Assembly (NCBI GenBank): GCA_013396525.1
Contig: VWYX01000616.1
Coordinates: 257,316-321,315 of the forward strand
Source of the DNA: Chaetorhynchus papuensis
Lineage: Eukaryota; Chordata; Aves; Passeriformes; Rhipiduridae
Direction of reading: 5' to 3'
Length of the DNA stretch: 64,000 nucleotides
Position numbers and translations under genes: made by a program. Under the pieces are notes generated by a model. That model made no database searches and was not told the origin of the DNA. It saw nothing but the letters and a program-made list of their open reading frames with translations. Below are positions 1 through 13,900 of the stretch, in pieces (positions within the stretch are counted from its first letter, which is position 1; each line of letters begins with the position of its first letter).

Positions 1-347
1 CTAATGCAAGACTTTGAAGCTCAGATATGTTGTTTTCCCTTATCATTTCACTCTTATCTTATTGAACATCAGCATATGGTGTATGTTTACGGTTCGTATA
101 CATTAACCCTACACATTTCTTGTTACATGGCCAACCATTCTGAAAGTTCATTTATTTCTTCCAGAGACTACTGAGAACACTGGTTCTTCTACTTCATTTC
201 CAAACTTATACCACTCGGTGAAATTAAATTTTAGCAAGCATTTTAAGAATGAATTATGAAAGCAGCTCTTATGCTAAGTGAAGTTAATATATATTATTTT
301 ATTATATATTCTGAAATGTCTGTGAGATATTTTGAGGTTGCTATTTC

Positions 348-418
348 TGCAGGAGGCTGAAATAGATGACTGTCTCAGGTCCCTTCCAACCTGAGTCTTT
401 TTATGGTTCTGTGACTGG
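348..418 (+). mobile_element. Short CR1 LINE 3' tail
   Basis: Contains a CR1-like end: aggaggctgaaatagatgac, then aggtcccttccaacc and a diverged terminal octamer region (tttttatggttctgtga). About 70 bp survive. Confidence 0.75.
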
Positions 419-3040
419 AATGTTATAAAACATTTCTCTATCACTGTAAAAAATATTGGAACACTAGATAAGAATATTGAGTTCCTGGTTTATTCCATTT
501 ATTTTCTATGAACAGATACAGGAATCATAGGTTGTGCTGTATAGAGAGTATGTCCACAATTAAAGACAAGAAAAATGAGTCAGAGATGTGGGCATCGCCT
601 TGGGAATTTTGAACCTGGATGTGCAGTGATTTTTATAATTCATTACATTTGGATTAGTACATACATAGATAATGGCTGTTCTCTGAATTTATATCTGCAG
701 TGAAAACCATCATGTGAATAAAGTAAAACAGCCAACAGTTCAGAACTAATCACTTTGTTAAGATAAACTAATAAAATTGAGAGTTCAGATGTGTGTATTT
801 ATAGGAAAAACAGAGTATCCAGTAAGTGACGGTGTGGGATGTTGCAAGATGGGGATGATCTCAGCTATTACAAACAGGAGACTGGATCTAAATGAAGGGG
901 ATTATAAAAGCTATAATTAGCTAATGCTTCCTAAAAGCCTAACCTAAACTGTTGAGTTTTTTCCATTCCAAAGTGGAATACCTTACAGATATCACATATC
1001 ATGTAGTAAGTGCAGAAAGAAAAACAAATCTTATACAACAGTATTATCTTCCATTATTTCAGGGCAATCTTTTAAACACTGTGGGACAGATACTTTTCCT
1101 TTAATGATGCTGTGATTGCTGAAGGACTGTTTACTTATTATATTGGAATATAATAAATACATTACAATTAAATGTCACCCAGTTATGTTGATTTTATTTA
1201 CATGTTTATAGGTGATGCTTTAATCTCTAATTTGTGTTGTAAATTCTGAAGAAAGCAGATGGGTTGGTGAAAAAACAGAATCCCTTGTCTTGTTAAAGCA
1301 CGTTTACTATTCAGGAGTGGTTTCAGTGCTGTTTTATTTGTTCACAAGAATTCACATGTTAACATAAAAACCTGAGGAAGGATGGCTGTGTCTGTTCTGC
1401 ATGAATCTTATTCTCTGTCCCCAGAGAGTTTTCAAAGTGTGCAAATATGCAAGAGTACAAACCCTGACTAAGTGAAGGGGCATGGGAGATCTTTCTTTTC
1501 ACAGAGGACCAGCAAATGTGTGTTACCCTTTACTGTCAACACATGGATAGCAGAGGGAGCACCAGAGAAGAAGCAGGACTACGAGCAGTGCCAAGGCTTT
1601 TCAGAAGTGTGGTTAATGCTGCCTCACAAAGGACAGGCAGTTTGCACCTTCTGCTAGAGGTGCAAAAGACCAAAAAGTGCCTCACTGAGACATACATACA
1701 TTGACTAAACAGGGAAGTTCAGTCTTGATTCTCCCAAGACCGCCTCAGCACACCCAAAGAACATCTGGTAAACTAATTCAGTAACAAGATAAAGTTACAT
1801 TAATTTTTAAAATAAAGTCATAGTTTCTTCAAATGCAAAATTTTATGTGACTTTAAAAACAGACAACTGCTATTTAAGATAAACCTCCAATATCTAGAGT
1901 AACAAAAAAAGTTATTTACCTGAATTACCTCTATAAAGTGTATAAGTGTGAGCTCTCCAGCTGAAAACAAAGGAACTGGTTATGAACTTTAAACTCTTCA
2001 TGTGCTTAAATTCACTGCTAGGTTGGGCTTGTGTGCTAGATGACTTAGCTGTCCAGCAGCAGTACATTTCTCTAATTTTGGAAGCAGAGGAAGGTCTTGC
2101 AACCATTTTGTCCCACACAGCACAAATCTGTCACTGTAACACTGTATCAGTGCTCCACTGAACTCCTCTCTTCTCCCTCATTGCACTAAATAAATGAAAG
2201 CTTCAGTTATTATGCCGTAGAAGCAAATGACTCACTGAATATTTGTCTGTCTAGTAACAGCAAGTCTTACTCTTTCTGAGTCAGTGCTAAGAGTTATTTT
2301 CTGTTTGAATGATAGATAAATTCAGTTTATATCTGTGATCCATAAGGAGGTTTTCTCCACAGGTAATATGAGGCACTGAAGCTGTAGTGGTGACTGTTGA
2401 AGAAGACATCAGTTTCTAATGCATCTTTTTCTGAAAACCAGCAGAACTCTTGTAATACAAAATGACTCATGCTTATCATCACTCTTGCAGGCGGGTTCTG
2501 TATATAAGCATGACTGACTATTAAAATATAAACTTTTTGTGGAAAAACACATCCAGAATGTCTGTTTTTCAGTATTACAGGATGTTTAATAACCAGTGTT
2601 ATTAGATGTTAGTCCTTGTACTACCACCCAGAAAAGGAAAGTCATAACATTGTCAAAAGCAAAAGACTGCTGCCAAAGCTGATAAATCCAGAAGGGCTTA
2701 ATGAAGATGTTGTCTGTCTGTGATGAAACCACGAGATTTAAGATACCTTTTTTAAAAAACTTTTGGGATTAGAGTATTGCTAGTCCACATGAGTTTGCTT
2801 AAACTCTCAGAAATTGTCTTGGGTAAGGAATACTTGACTATGCATTCAGCTGTTGAAGTGGAATTCTTTGTATTTGCCTGTGGTTTGGGTAGATTATCTG
2901 TTATTTTACCATCCTAAATAATTGTTGGGTTTTTTTTTTTACAAGATTACAATTTATTATTTTATTGCACTCAAAGATGTTGTCAAACACAGACCTTTAA
3001 CAAACTCAGAGAAGTAGAAATACAATGCATTCATCATCTC

Positions 3041-3260
3041 TGAATTTATAGCTAAACAAATGGTATTGGTCTTGGAATACACAGATGAAAATTGTTGGCC
3101 TGTTGCCCAAATGTGTGTGTAAGACCTATAATTGAAACACTAGGTTCATTGCCTCTCTCAAAAAAGGTATAGTGATGCAAGGTTAGAAAAATATTTTCCG
3201 TGTCTAATGCCTTAAAATACTTTGCTATAATTTCTGTAGAGAACCTTTGCAAAAAGCACA
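3041..3260 (+). repeat. Duplicated intergenic block 1, copy upstream of gene A
   Basis: Aligns in the same orientation with 28245-28465. The two share 27 identical bases (3115-3141 and 28321-28347) within a longer diverged alignment that includes agctaaacaaatg and attgaaacact. It lies 7.8 kb upstream of gene A exon 1. Confidence 0.8.
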
Positions 3261-6200
3261 TGGTTAAAGCTGGAATGCCCAGCCAGAAGCACGTGGAAGA
3301 AGACTAAATAGTGAAACTAACTTTACAAACACCAATGTTTAGGGACACAAACTGAGAAGTATTAACATGAATTTCAGGTTGTTGTGGGTGCCTGATCTGC
3401 TGCTTGTTCCATCCATCATGCTGCTTGCTGACTATAACTCTGCAAGAAAATAATGAAATGGATTGGAGATATTCTGCAGTGGGGACACCCAGAACAGGCC
3501 AGATTTACCCCTTCAGTAAAGGTGTTCCTGTAATGAGCAGTCAGCTAACATTTAGCATTTGTGTGGCTGCTTTGATGAATAACAGAGTTTGCAAGAATCA
3601 CATTATTCATCTTTAGCACAGTCTTGTGAGGTAGAGAATAGGGTGCTGTACTCTCTGCATGGCTACAGCAATGTGAACACTGGCCAGGGAGTGACACCCA
3701 CAGCTCCACAGAGGACATCACTGTTTGGGATGGGGCTAGATTTAATGGCTTCACATTTTTTGTCATATCCATTTCATTACAGTTGTGCTGTCCTGGAGGA
3801 ATTTGTTTTTTGAATAGCTGGGAAACCTTTGCTCTGTCCATGTGGGATGTTTGAGAAACTGGCAGATGCTGATTGACTGTACAAGCTGCCAGGATTGACA
3901 GGCTGGAGAATTCTTACAGGCATTTCCTGATCTGTGATTCTTCATTATCATGTATTTAATCCTTATTTCTCCTTTTCAGCTCAGCATATTTCTTAAAATT
4001 AACCAGTAAGATCTACCAACTAATTAGGTCTGTTTCATTTTGTGTCTGAGTTGTGCAGTAGTGAACTGGTGCATTATTCATGTCCTCAGAGAATGCACCT
4101 TGTGTGAACCGTGAACACAAAGGTTACATTGATCTCAATTCTGAGGAAACCAAAAACATTTCACAAGTCTAGAATGATTGGTTGACTATACAGAGAGTTT
4201 CTCGGCATCAGTAAAATTGAGGGAAAGACATCAACCCAGCACCAAGCAAATGTGAAGAATCAAAGAGAATTATTTATATTCTCAACTGCTTTCCACAGTT
4301 AAAAACATGTTCTCCTCCAATGGCAGTGACTAGGACCTGTGCCTGTGACAATCTGGGGAGGATGTACAACCATCACTGCTGGGAGGGCCAAAGTCTGTAG
4401 ATCCAGATGGCCACCAGCATGCTCTGGATTAGGAGTTCCAAGCTAGGACAATAAAAAGCACTTCATTGTTCACTGTTAGTGAACTCTTTATGTGTTGGAT
4501 TATAAGCTGAGACCATTACTGCAGTGGCAGAAATAGCAAATATCAGAGGGCACCTCGCAGTGTCACTCCTTGGTATGATGCAGATGTGCTTCCAAAAAAA
4601 GCCTGAAGTGCAGCAGAAGTCACTGTCTTCCTTACAAGGATGAAGCATAATTTCCTTATTTACCTCTAGCTTTTCCCATCAAAGCCCTTTACTAATCTTC
4701 CTTGCAGACAAGTTAGGAAGACTGGAGAATTCGTGCTGGAAAATATTCTGTCCTTGCCTAGGATGAACAGTTTCACAGTGACATAAAAGGCTTATTAATA
4801 AAAAAAATCCCTCAATCTGAATATTCAAACTGGCCTATTACATTTGACAGTTTCTATATGCCCTGAGGCATCCTTAAGATCAAGAGTAAAGAGCTTAGTT
4901 CTGAAAAGGTCTGAGTACTTTGTCCCCATACTTCAAACATATTTCTGTACCTCAGCACTACTGTGGGCATGTGAGTAAGTTCACTGAAATTACTATGAGA
5001 ATGGAAGAGTTTGATTGGATCACTTAAAATATGCCTGGCATCAATCTTAAACCAGCCATGAAATCTTGGCATCCATTCAGGTGAATAAAAGAAAAGAGTA
5101 GGGTTGTGTTTTTCTTTTCAAAATACGTAATGTAAAGCTGCATTAAGCAACCAACGTATTTGTAGAGAATGGAGAGTAGCACCACAGAGAAATTTTCAGA
5201 AAGAGACTGAGGAACATGAAGACACAGAAAGGTAGGAATAGCAAGAGACAAACTAGCAAAACCTTTTTTTTGCACTGACAAACCACTGTGCTGGGTCATG
5301 CTAAACTGTGAGACCAACAGCATTTCTGTTAGCTGCACTGGCATCTTTAAAGTGCAGATGCATTTTAGAATCCATAGCCTAAGCCTATACTGTGGTTATA
5401 TTAGAGAAAGCTGAATAATGAATTAGAGCCCATCAAGGTTCATCAGTATAAATTCAGATAAATGAGACTTAGATGCAGAAGATGGAATCTGAGGATTTTG
5501 TCCATAGGACTGTAATGTACTTCCAACTACAAAATGAGGTACTGCTCTATTACTGTATCCTCAGACAGACTTTTAAATATTAGATCTTAGGGTCACTGCA
5601 CATAATTCTCTCAGTCTGTTTCTGTAGGATTTATTTTAAAAACCCTCGACTTATGATAGACTGTTAATTTCTTAAACTGCTCTGAGAAGAACATTAACAT
5701 TCCCAGATCATATTGTTTCTAAGTTACTAAAGGCTTTTTGTTACAGTTTTGTTTCCCCTCTCTCTGGCTGTTCTGCTGTTCAGTACATGTGACAAGTATG
5801 GGATTCCCAATACTGAGTCCTTTTTATTACATACTACTTACACTTGCAATGTACATGCGAATGTTTACACTTACACATATCCAGTTACCTTTTCATTATC
5901 TACAGATGATTCTTCCAAAGTTGCTTTGTGGTCTCAGAGTGCAATTTTGACTCCAATGAAGTGAGGCACAGATATTGACAGAAATGGGATGCTATGCTCT
6001 GACCTTTCAAAGTGTACAAATGGCATGGATTCTGAAAGAGTGACTTTCTTAGAACTTTGGGAAACACACATCTCAAGGAATTTCTGGAAAATGTCTGTGA
6101 GATGAAAACTCTTCTGCTTGCAGAGACCATATTTCAAGGGATGGAAACACATTATTTTCCTATAAAATTCTCCTTTAGGGGGATGTATCTCACTGGAAAA

Positions 6201-6399
6201 TATGCATGAAGTATTTCTGATTTGCTGCATCATTAATTATATACTATATTTAATTGAGATGCCTCTTGTAGAACTCTTATGAACTCCTCCAACCACATTA
6301 CCATTGCTGTGGTCTGATCAGGACTGTTCCCAGGTAAATGCTACTGCCAGAGTATCAAGCAAGATAAAGGTCACACATAAAACTCTAACTCAATATAGA

Positions 6400-6560
6400 A
6401 GAGTTGCCAATCTGCCAGAATTTCCAAACAAGCACATACAGACCTTATAAAAGCAAACAGTACAGGTCAAATTCTCGTGCTTGGATTATTTCAAGTCAGA
6501 CTGTGCCAGTGTATATAAAAGTAGACAGCCCAGCTCAGATTTGGATTTCAGTGCAAGTGC
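6400..6560 (+). repeat. Diverged intergenic block 3, copy upstream of gene A
   Basis: Shares ordered matches with 62150-62300: caatct, aatttc, aggtcaaa, tggatta, ctgtgccag, agacag and tcagattt. By eye, about 70-75% identity with small indels. Confidence 0.6.
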
Positions 6561-7131
6561 CATACAGGCAAAGCCCTATGGGAATAAAGAGAGTCATATT
6601 CCTGCAGAGTTTGTCTGTTTAGTTTTTCAGATCTGGAAGAGGTGTCTGATATAGGCAGTGTATTTTTGTTGTAACAGATTTGTATGTGATAAATAATAAA
6701 TATACTTTTTTTTTATGCTAGTACTAGTCCTTCAATCTATGCTCATTTTACTAGACTGCTACAAGGAAAGCTTGTTCACCTTTTTGTTCCTTTTGCTAAA
6801 ACTAGTCTGGCTTATTGTTTCTATGTTTATTGTATCTCACTGACTAAATACTAAGTTTTGGAAATGGTAATGTAGGCTCTAAGCCACAACAGAAGAATGA
6901 TGGGATTTTGTAAGCAAGGTCCTAAAGTCTAAACTGCAGAGTACCGAGTTACACATCTTCTGAACTGGAAAGATGCATTAAAAGTCTGTCTAATATTTGT
7001 CTAGATGTGCTACACAAATAAAAGTGTTAATGTAGCTAAATACTCATTGTGTATAAAAACAGCGAAATCAACCCAATATGCTTCTCATTTTCCTTTGGCT
7101 GATCTTCCAATAAGATCTGGCTGTCAATGGG

Positions 7132-7400
7132 GGTTTCCATTCATTCCTACAATGTTTTCCACAGCATGGTATCTCAGTGAAGGCATATGACAATTTGGCT
7201 TTTTGGCTATGGCATGCCACCGTGGCATCCCTCAATCAAAAGCACTGAGTGACATGCTTTTCTTGCACTGCCTGGCATGCAATGTGCAATATGTCAAAAA
7301 ACACTGCTGCCCCTTCCATATTATCAGATTCCTTTCTGTTGCATTGTTTTCTTCCACAAGCTATTAAATATAGTAGAACATATTTTATATTTAGATTGGC
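7132..7400 (+). repeat. Duplicated intergenic block 2, copy upstream of gene A
   Basis: Aligns with 31467-31735: ggtttccattcat, cctac, atgttttcca, cagtgaggtggaaggcatatgaca-like sequence, aaaagcactg and ttttccacaa occur in order in both. It is 3.8 kb upstream of exon 1. Confidence 0.8.
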
Positions 7401-10400
7401 CACAGGCACTGAGAAAATGCTTTTGCTCATTTAACCGTGTATTCAATGTGGGCACACTCTGTGCTCCAGCAAAGCCCTTTGCATGAAATCACCCATGGGA
7501 AGTATGCCTGAGCATGGTGAAACCAGGAAAACCTTAGCTTCAAGCAGAGGCATTCTTGAATTACATCCTGCTGGCATATTTACCTCTGTGTGTCCCCTCA
7601 CAGTCAGCCATTCCGAGCTGTCATGCTGGCTCCTGGAGACAGCTGGAAATTGGCATGCTGAGGTGAAACAGTATTTTGGTTGTTCTAGTTATTTCAAGGT
7701 ATGGGCCAAGTCAGTCATGGCTGGCAGAGCTCAAAACTGCTGCCAGTCACTTTTCCATGCATCATTCTCCTGTACGTGTTTTGTGTGCTCTGGGTAAAGC
7801 CATGGCTCTGAGCCATTTTCCAGACTCTGCTTATTCCTGCTTTCCATTCTCAAAAAAGAAAGTCTCTATGACTTCAGGTAAGGTATTTTTGTAAGTGAGA
7901 TGACCAAGATTATGCTTCTTGCTTGTTTAGCAGAAGCAAATGCAGCCTCTGAACTGCCTGTCCAACAGATGGTGTTCCATAGCCACACCATGTTATTTGT
8001 ACTGAAGCCTCTGTTTCAATCTTTCATTTAGGTGACAAATGGACAAACCCCTCTTTTGGATGACAGGATGATACCTTATGTGATAGGTATCCAACAGGGC
8101 CACCATGTTTTATTTATTTTGATAATCTTTTGAATAAACTGTTGTTATCAGGTGCCCAACTGTGATTCTGTGACTGCGTGCCAGTTTTGGGCATGAATAT
8201 ATCTGCAATTACTGAAGTCCTGAACTTTTTCATGAATGATATAAATTGATCTTGTTATGCTCTTGCCTTTGCTATTTCAGATGGCTTTCAAAACATGTCC
8301 AAGGTTTACAAAATAGAAAGAAATCACCGTAATAAAGTTGTGAATGTACTGTGTAGCACCACTCCTGAAATGTTTGAAGCTGTGACCTTTTCTTAATTAC
8401 AATGGCATTTCCATGATGGAAGTGTTTACTACCTAGAAAAAACAAGTTTTTGCAAGTTAGATGATAAAGAATATCAAAGAAAATCAAAAGAGAAGGATAA
8501 AGGTAGATCCTAAGTAATGCAAAAATAATGTTATTCTGATTATCTCTTAACGCAGGTAATGCTACTACATTTGCTTTTTGCTCTACCTTTGATGAGGAAA
8601 GCAACAGGAAAAGAAAGCAGTCAGTGAGTCACTGTGGGACTACTCAGCACCTGGGGCTGACTCCAAGAACCAACCTTTGTCACTTGTGTGTAAGTTCCTG
8701 CCTGGAAGGCACAATGTGCAGAAGCTGACAAAAAGATGCTCCTCTGGGTGCAGCAGGACCAGCTCACTGCAAACCTAAAGTATGAAGACTTTTGCCATTG
8801 GATGGGGCTCTCTACAGAGAAGATTGCAAAAATTCTCACCTAGAGCAATGAATTTAAGTACTAGGGGTAGAACTGACTTGCACCTTTTTCTGTGTAATAC
8901 AAATCATCTTCCTTACCTCCACAAAGGGCTCCAATAAGCTTTCTTTGTGTGTATGAAGTTGATTAAAAGTCTCTATGAGACTTCCATGAACAAGGCCACT
9001 AAACCTGTCAATTTATACAGACAGAAAACAAGCTGCTCCAATTAGAATTTCATGAGCTCACAAATGTTTCTCTCTAGACAGATAAGGTAGAAACCAATTC
9101 AAATGGATTAATGTCTAAGCTTTCTGAATTAAAATTGCAACAGGTGTCAATTTTACATGCCTGCCCTTTCAACAAATGTGACATTATCCATTTGATTGAT
9201 GACACAGTAAAGAAATGCTTTTTGTTTTGTCTCAGAGTTCTCTTTTGAAAGCAAAAAGATGTAATTTTCCATACCATTGTACCTAAACCACCTCCTAGCA
9301 TTTTCTTAATTGAATTCTGCCTAAAGAAGATATGAGGAACTACATGTTTTGAAGGACACTTTGATGATGAACACATCTCTCTTCCTTTAAAGATAGTAAA
9401 AGTATGCCTTTTAAAATATTGTGTAAGTTGCTAAGGTGTATTGAGTTTCAATTTGACGTATCTTCTCTATGTAAAAATACTATCTACATGACTACAGAAG
9501 TTTTCTCAAATGCAGTTTCCTAAGTGAGAGATCTTGCTCAACCTTTGTCTCAAAGGATTCAGGATATCTGCTTATGATTAAACTCAGAGCAAGACGAATT
9601 TACTAAACAAGTTAAATAAAGTCATTTTAGTTACACTAAACAAAGTCTGTATTTAGAACTTTATTAGCCTAGCTACAAAGGCCAGCTAGAAGGGGAACCT
9701 TTATCTTCCAGCTGGTTTTGGGACATCAAATAGGACCAAATTAGTTCTAGGCTCTGTATATTGCAGCTTCTCAACATTTTTCCTGTACCTCACCAACACA
9801 AAGGATAGAACCTCTCAAAGCTGCAGGTTTATTTCCACGCTGCATTACAGTGCTGATGGGTACAAGGAGCATTTGAACAAGTTCGCTGCAACTGTGTTTG
9901 AAATCTCCATGGTTTGTGATGCTTCTTGACTGACTCCCAAATATCTATCTTGGAGTAGTATTTAGTTTGAATTATGCAGTTTGAGGTAGTATTTAGCTCA
10001 AGGTAGACAGAGTTGCCGCAGTGTTAGCATGGACTGACAAAGCTATGGGAAATTGCAGCAAAGCTGGCATTTGAGGGAAAAGCTCTGAGTATTCAAAATA
10101 GATGTGCAGGCAAAGCCAACTAACACAACCATACTGTCGCTAACTCTCCATCATCTGAAAACCGAATGCTTTCTTGACCAAAATACCCACTGCCAAGTTG
10201 CCTAACATGAGAAATATATTTGGTGCAAAGCTCCCCGCATGAAGGAGAACTGACTGAACAACATCAAACCCAGACCTGAGTTAATGGTCAGGGAATGCCT
10301 CCTTTGAGGCTGGCAGTGTCTCCCTTTGCACAATGGTTTTGCAGGCTACGAGATATCCTTTCAGGCAGACACAGGGCCTTTCTGAGCTGTTGCATAGGAG

Positions 10401-10811
10401 CATTTGTGAAAGCAGGGAAGCGGGAGTGGAGAAGCCTGCCCGCCCCGGGAGCACCTCCAGAATCACCGGGTGCGCTTCACGCCCGCGGCGCTGCCCGCAG
10501 GGGGAAGAATTGCGTTCCCTCCGTCCGCTCCCGGCGCTGCTGCAGCCGCTGAGCGCTCCAGGCAGCCGCTCCTCACCCGAGCCGGGACCCGCAGCCCCCG
10601 GGGCTCCCGTCATCCCCAGCCCCGGCCCGGCCGCGCCGTCGGACCGCCTGTCCCCGGGCGGAGCCGTGCCCGCGGGACGGGGATGAAGGGAGCCGCGGGG
10701 TCCCGCCCGCATCCCCCTGCCTCCTCCGGGGGAGAACACGGCTCTGCCCAGCGGCCGCCCCCAGCCGTGCCCTGCCCACCCCCGCGGGGAGGACGCGAAG
10801 CCGCCGCGGTC

Positions 10812-10818
10812 TATAAAA
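10812..10818 (+). promoter_or_regulatory. TATA box of gene A
   Basis: TATAAAA lies in the context gtcTATAAAAAgcc, 79 nt before the ATG, predicting transcription start near 10,842. The same 12-13 bases surround the TATA box of gene B, which supports function in both genes. Confidence 0.82.
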
Positions 10819-10890
10819 AGCCCCCCGGGCCGGGAGGGAGGGGACCACCCGGGAGCCGCAGCGCAGCGAGCGGGACGGGGCGCGGGCACC

Positions 10891-10927
10891 ATGGCCCAAG
10901 CCGTGTGGGGCTACGACAGCGACAACG
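10891..10927 (+). CDS. CA3: Gene A exon 1 (coding part)
   Basis: The ATG sits in a good Kozak context (gggcaccATGg), 79 nt downstream of a TATA box, with no ATG between. It encodes MAQAVWGYDSDN plus the first base of a Gly codon. The WGY and NG residues match the start of every cytosolic CA. The donor G|GTGAGC gives phase 1, as expected for this family. Confidence 0.93.
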
Positions 10928-13900
10928 GTGAGCGGGACGGGGCTGCCAGGGGGGCCGGGATGAGCCCGGCTGAGCAGGGGCGACCTTTCTTTGTCTTTGT
11001 CCCTCAGGACCCGAGCGCTGGCACGAAAACTACCCCCTGGCCAAGGGCGACAAGCAGTCGCCCATTGAGATCAACAGCAAGGACGTGCAGCACGACTCCT
11101 CTCTCTCCTCCTGGCACGCCAGCTATGACCCCGGGGCAGCGAAAACCATCCTGAACAACGGGCGCACCTGCCGCGTCGTCTTCGACGACACTTTTGATCG
11201 ATCAGGTCGGTTTCTGGTTTGGGTTTTTTGGGAGTTGTTAGGAATCAAGGTTTTCAAAGCACCGGGTATCCAAAAGCATCCTTTAGTGTCCAGTCTGTGC
11301 AGGCCAGCAGAGAAAAGTCACTTGGGAATGTAAAAAGGGTGCTCCTGGAGTTTATTGTGGTGGATCTGAAGCGGGACAGGAAGGCTGTAGCTGCAGGGCC
11401 ACCCTGAAATACAGACTCAGATGGATGGTGGATTTCTCCTTAACTCAGCTCCTTCAACATAGACACCACCACATCTTCAGGTTTTGTGTAAGGGAAGAGA
11501 GTGGTGCCCAGAGCAGTTTAGAGTGCTCTGAGGCACTTTGTAAACAAAAAACTTGTATATACATTGCTACTGACTTGGTTTCTTCTGCATGATAATTCTT
11601 CAGGTACTTCACAGCCTGAAAAAGCAATGAAAATAGCATTTATGTAAATAACATTTTATAGTTTCTGGAAAGCTATGAAATGGTTTTGTTATTTAACTGG
11701 GAGCGAGCAATCTCGTACCTCTAAATTATATTGTTCAAAACTTGATTGCAGAGCTGCATCTGTGTAGCTCTGGATGCAGATAGGCAACAACTGTCAAAAT
11801 GAATAATAAATTCACAATATCATGTAGTGCAAAGACATCTCAAAAGCATGCAGTATTGATTGGTCCTTCATCAAGAAGGAAAGCTAATTAATGGAAAACA
11901 GTTACTTTCCTTTGTATTTTTCTGCATCTGCTTTGATGACATTTGTATTGGGATTTTGTTCTTAGTAAGCTATATCACTAATGAAATATATTCATAGTAC
12001 ATTGAAAGATCACTCTCCTGCTTGTTTCTCTTGATGAGTCCTTTGTTTCCTTGGATTTCTTTTTTTATCGCTACAGCTATTTGTTATTGTTCCATGTCTC
12101 TCAGATGGAATCTCAGCTATTTAGGACTGGGACTGTCCTCTAAGTTATGTATTTTTATGGTCCTTTAGTATTTATTACCAGAGTTTCTACACAGTGGTCT
12201 CATAAGTTGCACTTTTATTACCATAGAAACACAGAATGGTCTGGATTGGAAGCTTAAAGATCATCTAGTTCCAGCCTCATCACTACCTTCCACTAGACCA
12301 GGTTACTAAAGATGCATCCAACCTGGCCTTGAACAGTTCCAGGGATGGAGCATCCACAGCCTCTCCAGGCAACCTGTTCCAGTGCCTAACCAACCTCACA
12401 GTAAAGAATTTCTTCCTAATATCCAATGTAACCATACTCCCTTTCAGTTTGAAGACTTCCTCCTTGCCCTATCACTCCCTGCCCTTGTTAACAGGTCCCA
12501 TTTATAAGCCAGAAAGCTCCTCCAAAAGCCATGACTGAAAGCATGGGAAGTAAATTGGTAATGAACATTTTCACACGGTTGTTCTGTTCTGTCTTCTTTA
12601 TAGCTTCCTAAAGGCTGAAATATTTTAGACAGGCTGCTCAAGAAGTTGTCTGCTGAGGGAACAGTGTTGGAGAAAGACCCTTATTTGCCTGAGCAAAATG
12701 CAGTCCTGGGTGCAGCCCTTCCTCTGAATCATCTTCCCTCCATTCCCTCCCTGTCTCTCCCCTCCCCATCACCTCTTTTGTTCCTTTAGGCATCCAGAGT
12801 GTGCATTCACTCCTGGTTGCCTTTCTGCAGGTTCCTGAACAGTAATTTAGGACTCGTGTGTTTCATAGCATGTGTCCGTTCAGAATCAAATACAATGTTT
12901 GACAGCTCTGAAAGACCACATGAGAAAGAATTTCATGCACATTTTATTACCTTCATTTATTGGCTGCTGCAGTGCTAAGAGATGAGAATAAGTAGTAGTC
13001 ACAGATTCCATTTTAACTGGAAAAAGAAATACAGTTGAAGATATTTTTTTTTCCCAATCACATGGAAAATTTTGCATGCTAAAAAGATTTGGTTTTATGC
13101 TAGAGAGATTTGTATATTGTTATGAAGTGCTGTTTTCAAGTGCTTCACAGTATTCAATTTCCATTGAAGGCTTCTACAGAAGATTTACTCAATATTACTC
13201 AACACTATACCAAGTTATGATTATTTATATATGAACAAATTAAAAAGGTAAGAGGAACTACATGCATAAGTCTCAACAGTGCTGTTTTTCCGGCTCTCCC
13301 CTTGGTGGTTGTGACACCTACCACCTAAAAAGAGAAACTGCAAAGTTAAACCTCTTGCTCTGTGGAGGTATTCCAACATGTATGATATCAAGAATTCATT
13401 TGAGATCATTGGGCAAAAGAGGATTTATTATTTCAATGCTAACTTTGAACTTCAAAGCTATTGGTAGAAGTTCAAACTTGAATGCTATTTAAACAAGGTC
13501 TTCTGGCACTGCAGTTGTGAAGTACATTATCAGCTTTCTGTGTAAGGAAACACGACTCATTCCAACCTTAGGTAATGAATGAAAAATACATTTGAGAGCT
13601 TATCCTCTAAGCAGTCTGTGCTCCAAAGAATCTCCAGGCTGAAAGAACAGGTGTGGTGTTTTGAAAGTCAGAGTTGATGTCAAGTGTCAGACTGATGCAT
13701 GGTCAGCATTATTTGGCTAAGCACAGCAGAAGTAACAGCATCTTAATTTCTTTCGTTGGTGGCTCAAGAACAATTTTCTAACTCATTTGACCTAAACTTT
13801 ATTGTCTTCTCTCACTTCCAAGAAATATATTTTTTTTAATTTTTTTTTTTAGAAGCAGCTAACTATCTGTAACCACTGTTTAGTTGTCTGATCTGTAAAA

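Larger units (their letters stand above)
1..10429. other. Intergenic region left of gene A
   Basis: AT-rich sequence with no exon-like open frame that I can support. It holds the short CR1 tail and the three duplicated blocks near 3.05, 6.4 and 7.13 kb. The open frames here are short and lack conserved motifs. Confidence 0.7.
10430..11200. promoter_or_regulatory. CpG island over gene A promoter, exon 1 and exon 2
   Basis: A sharp rise in G+C and CpG density begins near 10,430 and continues through the promoter, exon 1, the 80-nt intron 1 and exon 2, then falls in intron 2. Long open frames on both strands here are by-products of the base composition. The boundaries are by eye. Confidence 0.8.

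Noticed and set aside
8155..8180. Possible CR1 tail (tgattctgtgactg)
   Set aside because: Only the terminal octamer-like bases match, with no upstream CR1 sequence.
10281..10931. Long open frames of 203 codons (minus) and 153 codons (plus) over the gene A promoter
   Set aside because: They lie in the CpG island, where stop codons are rare. They are rich in Pro, Gly, Ala and Arg and overlap each other and the promoter.
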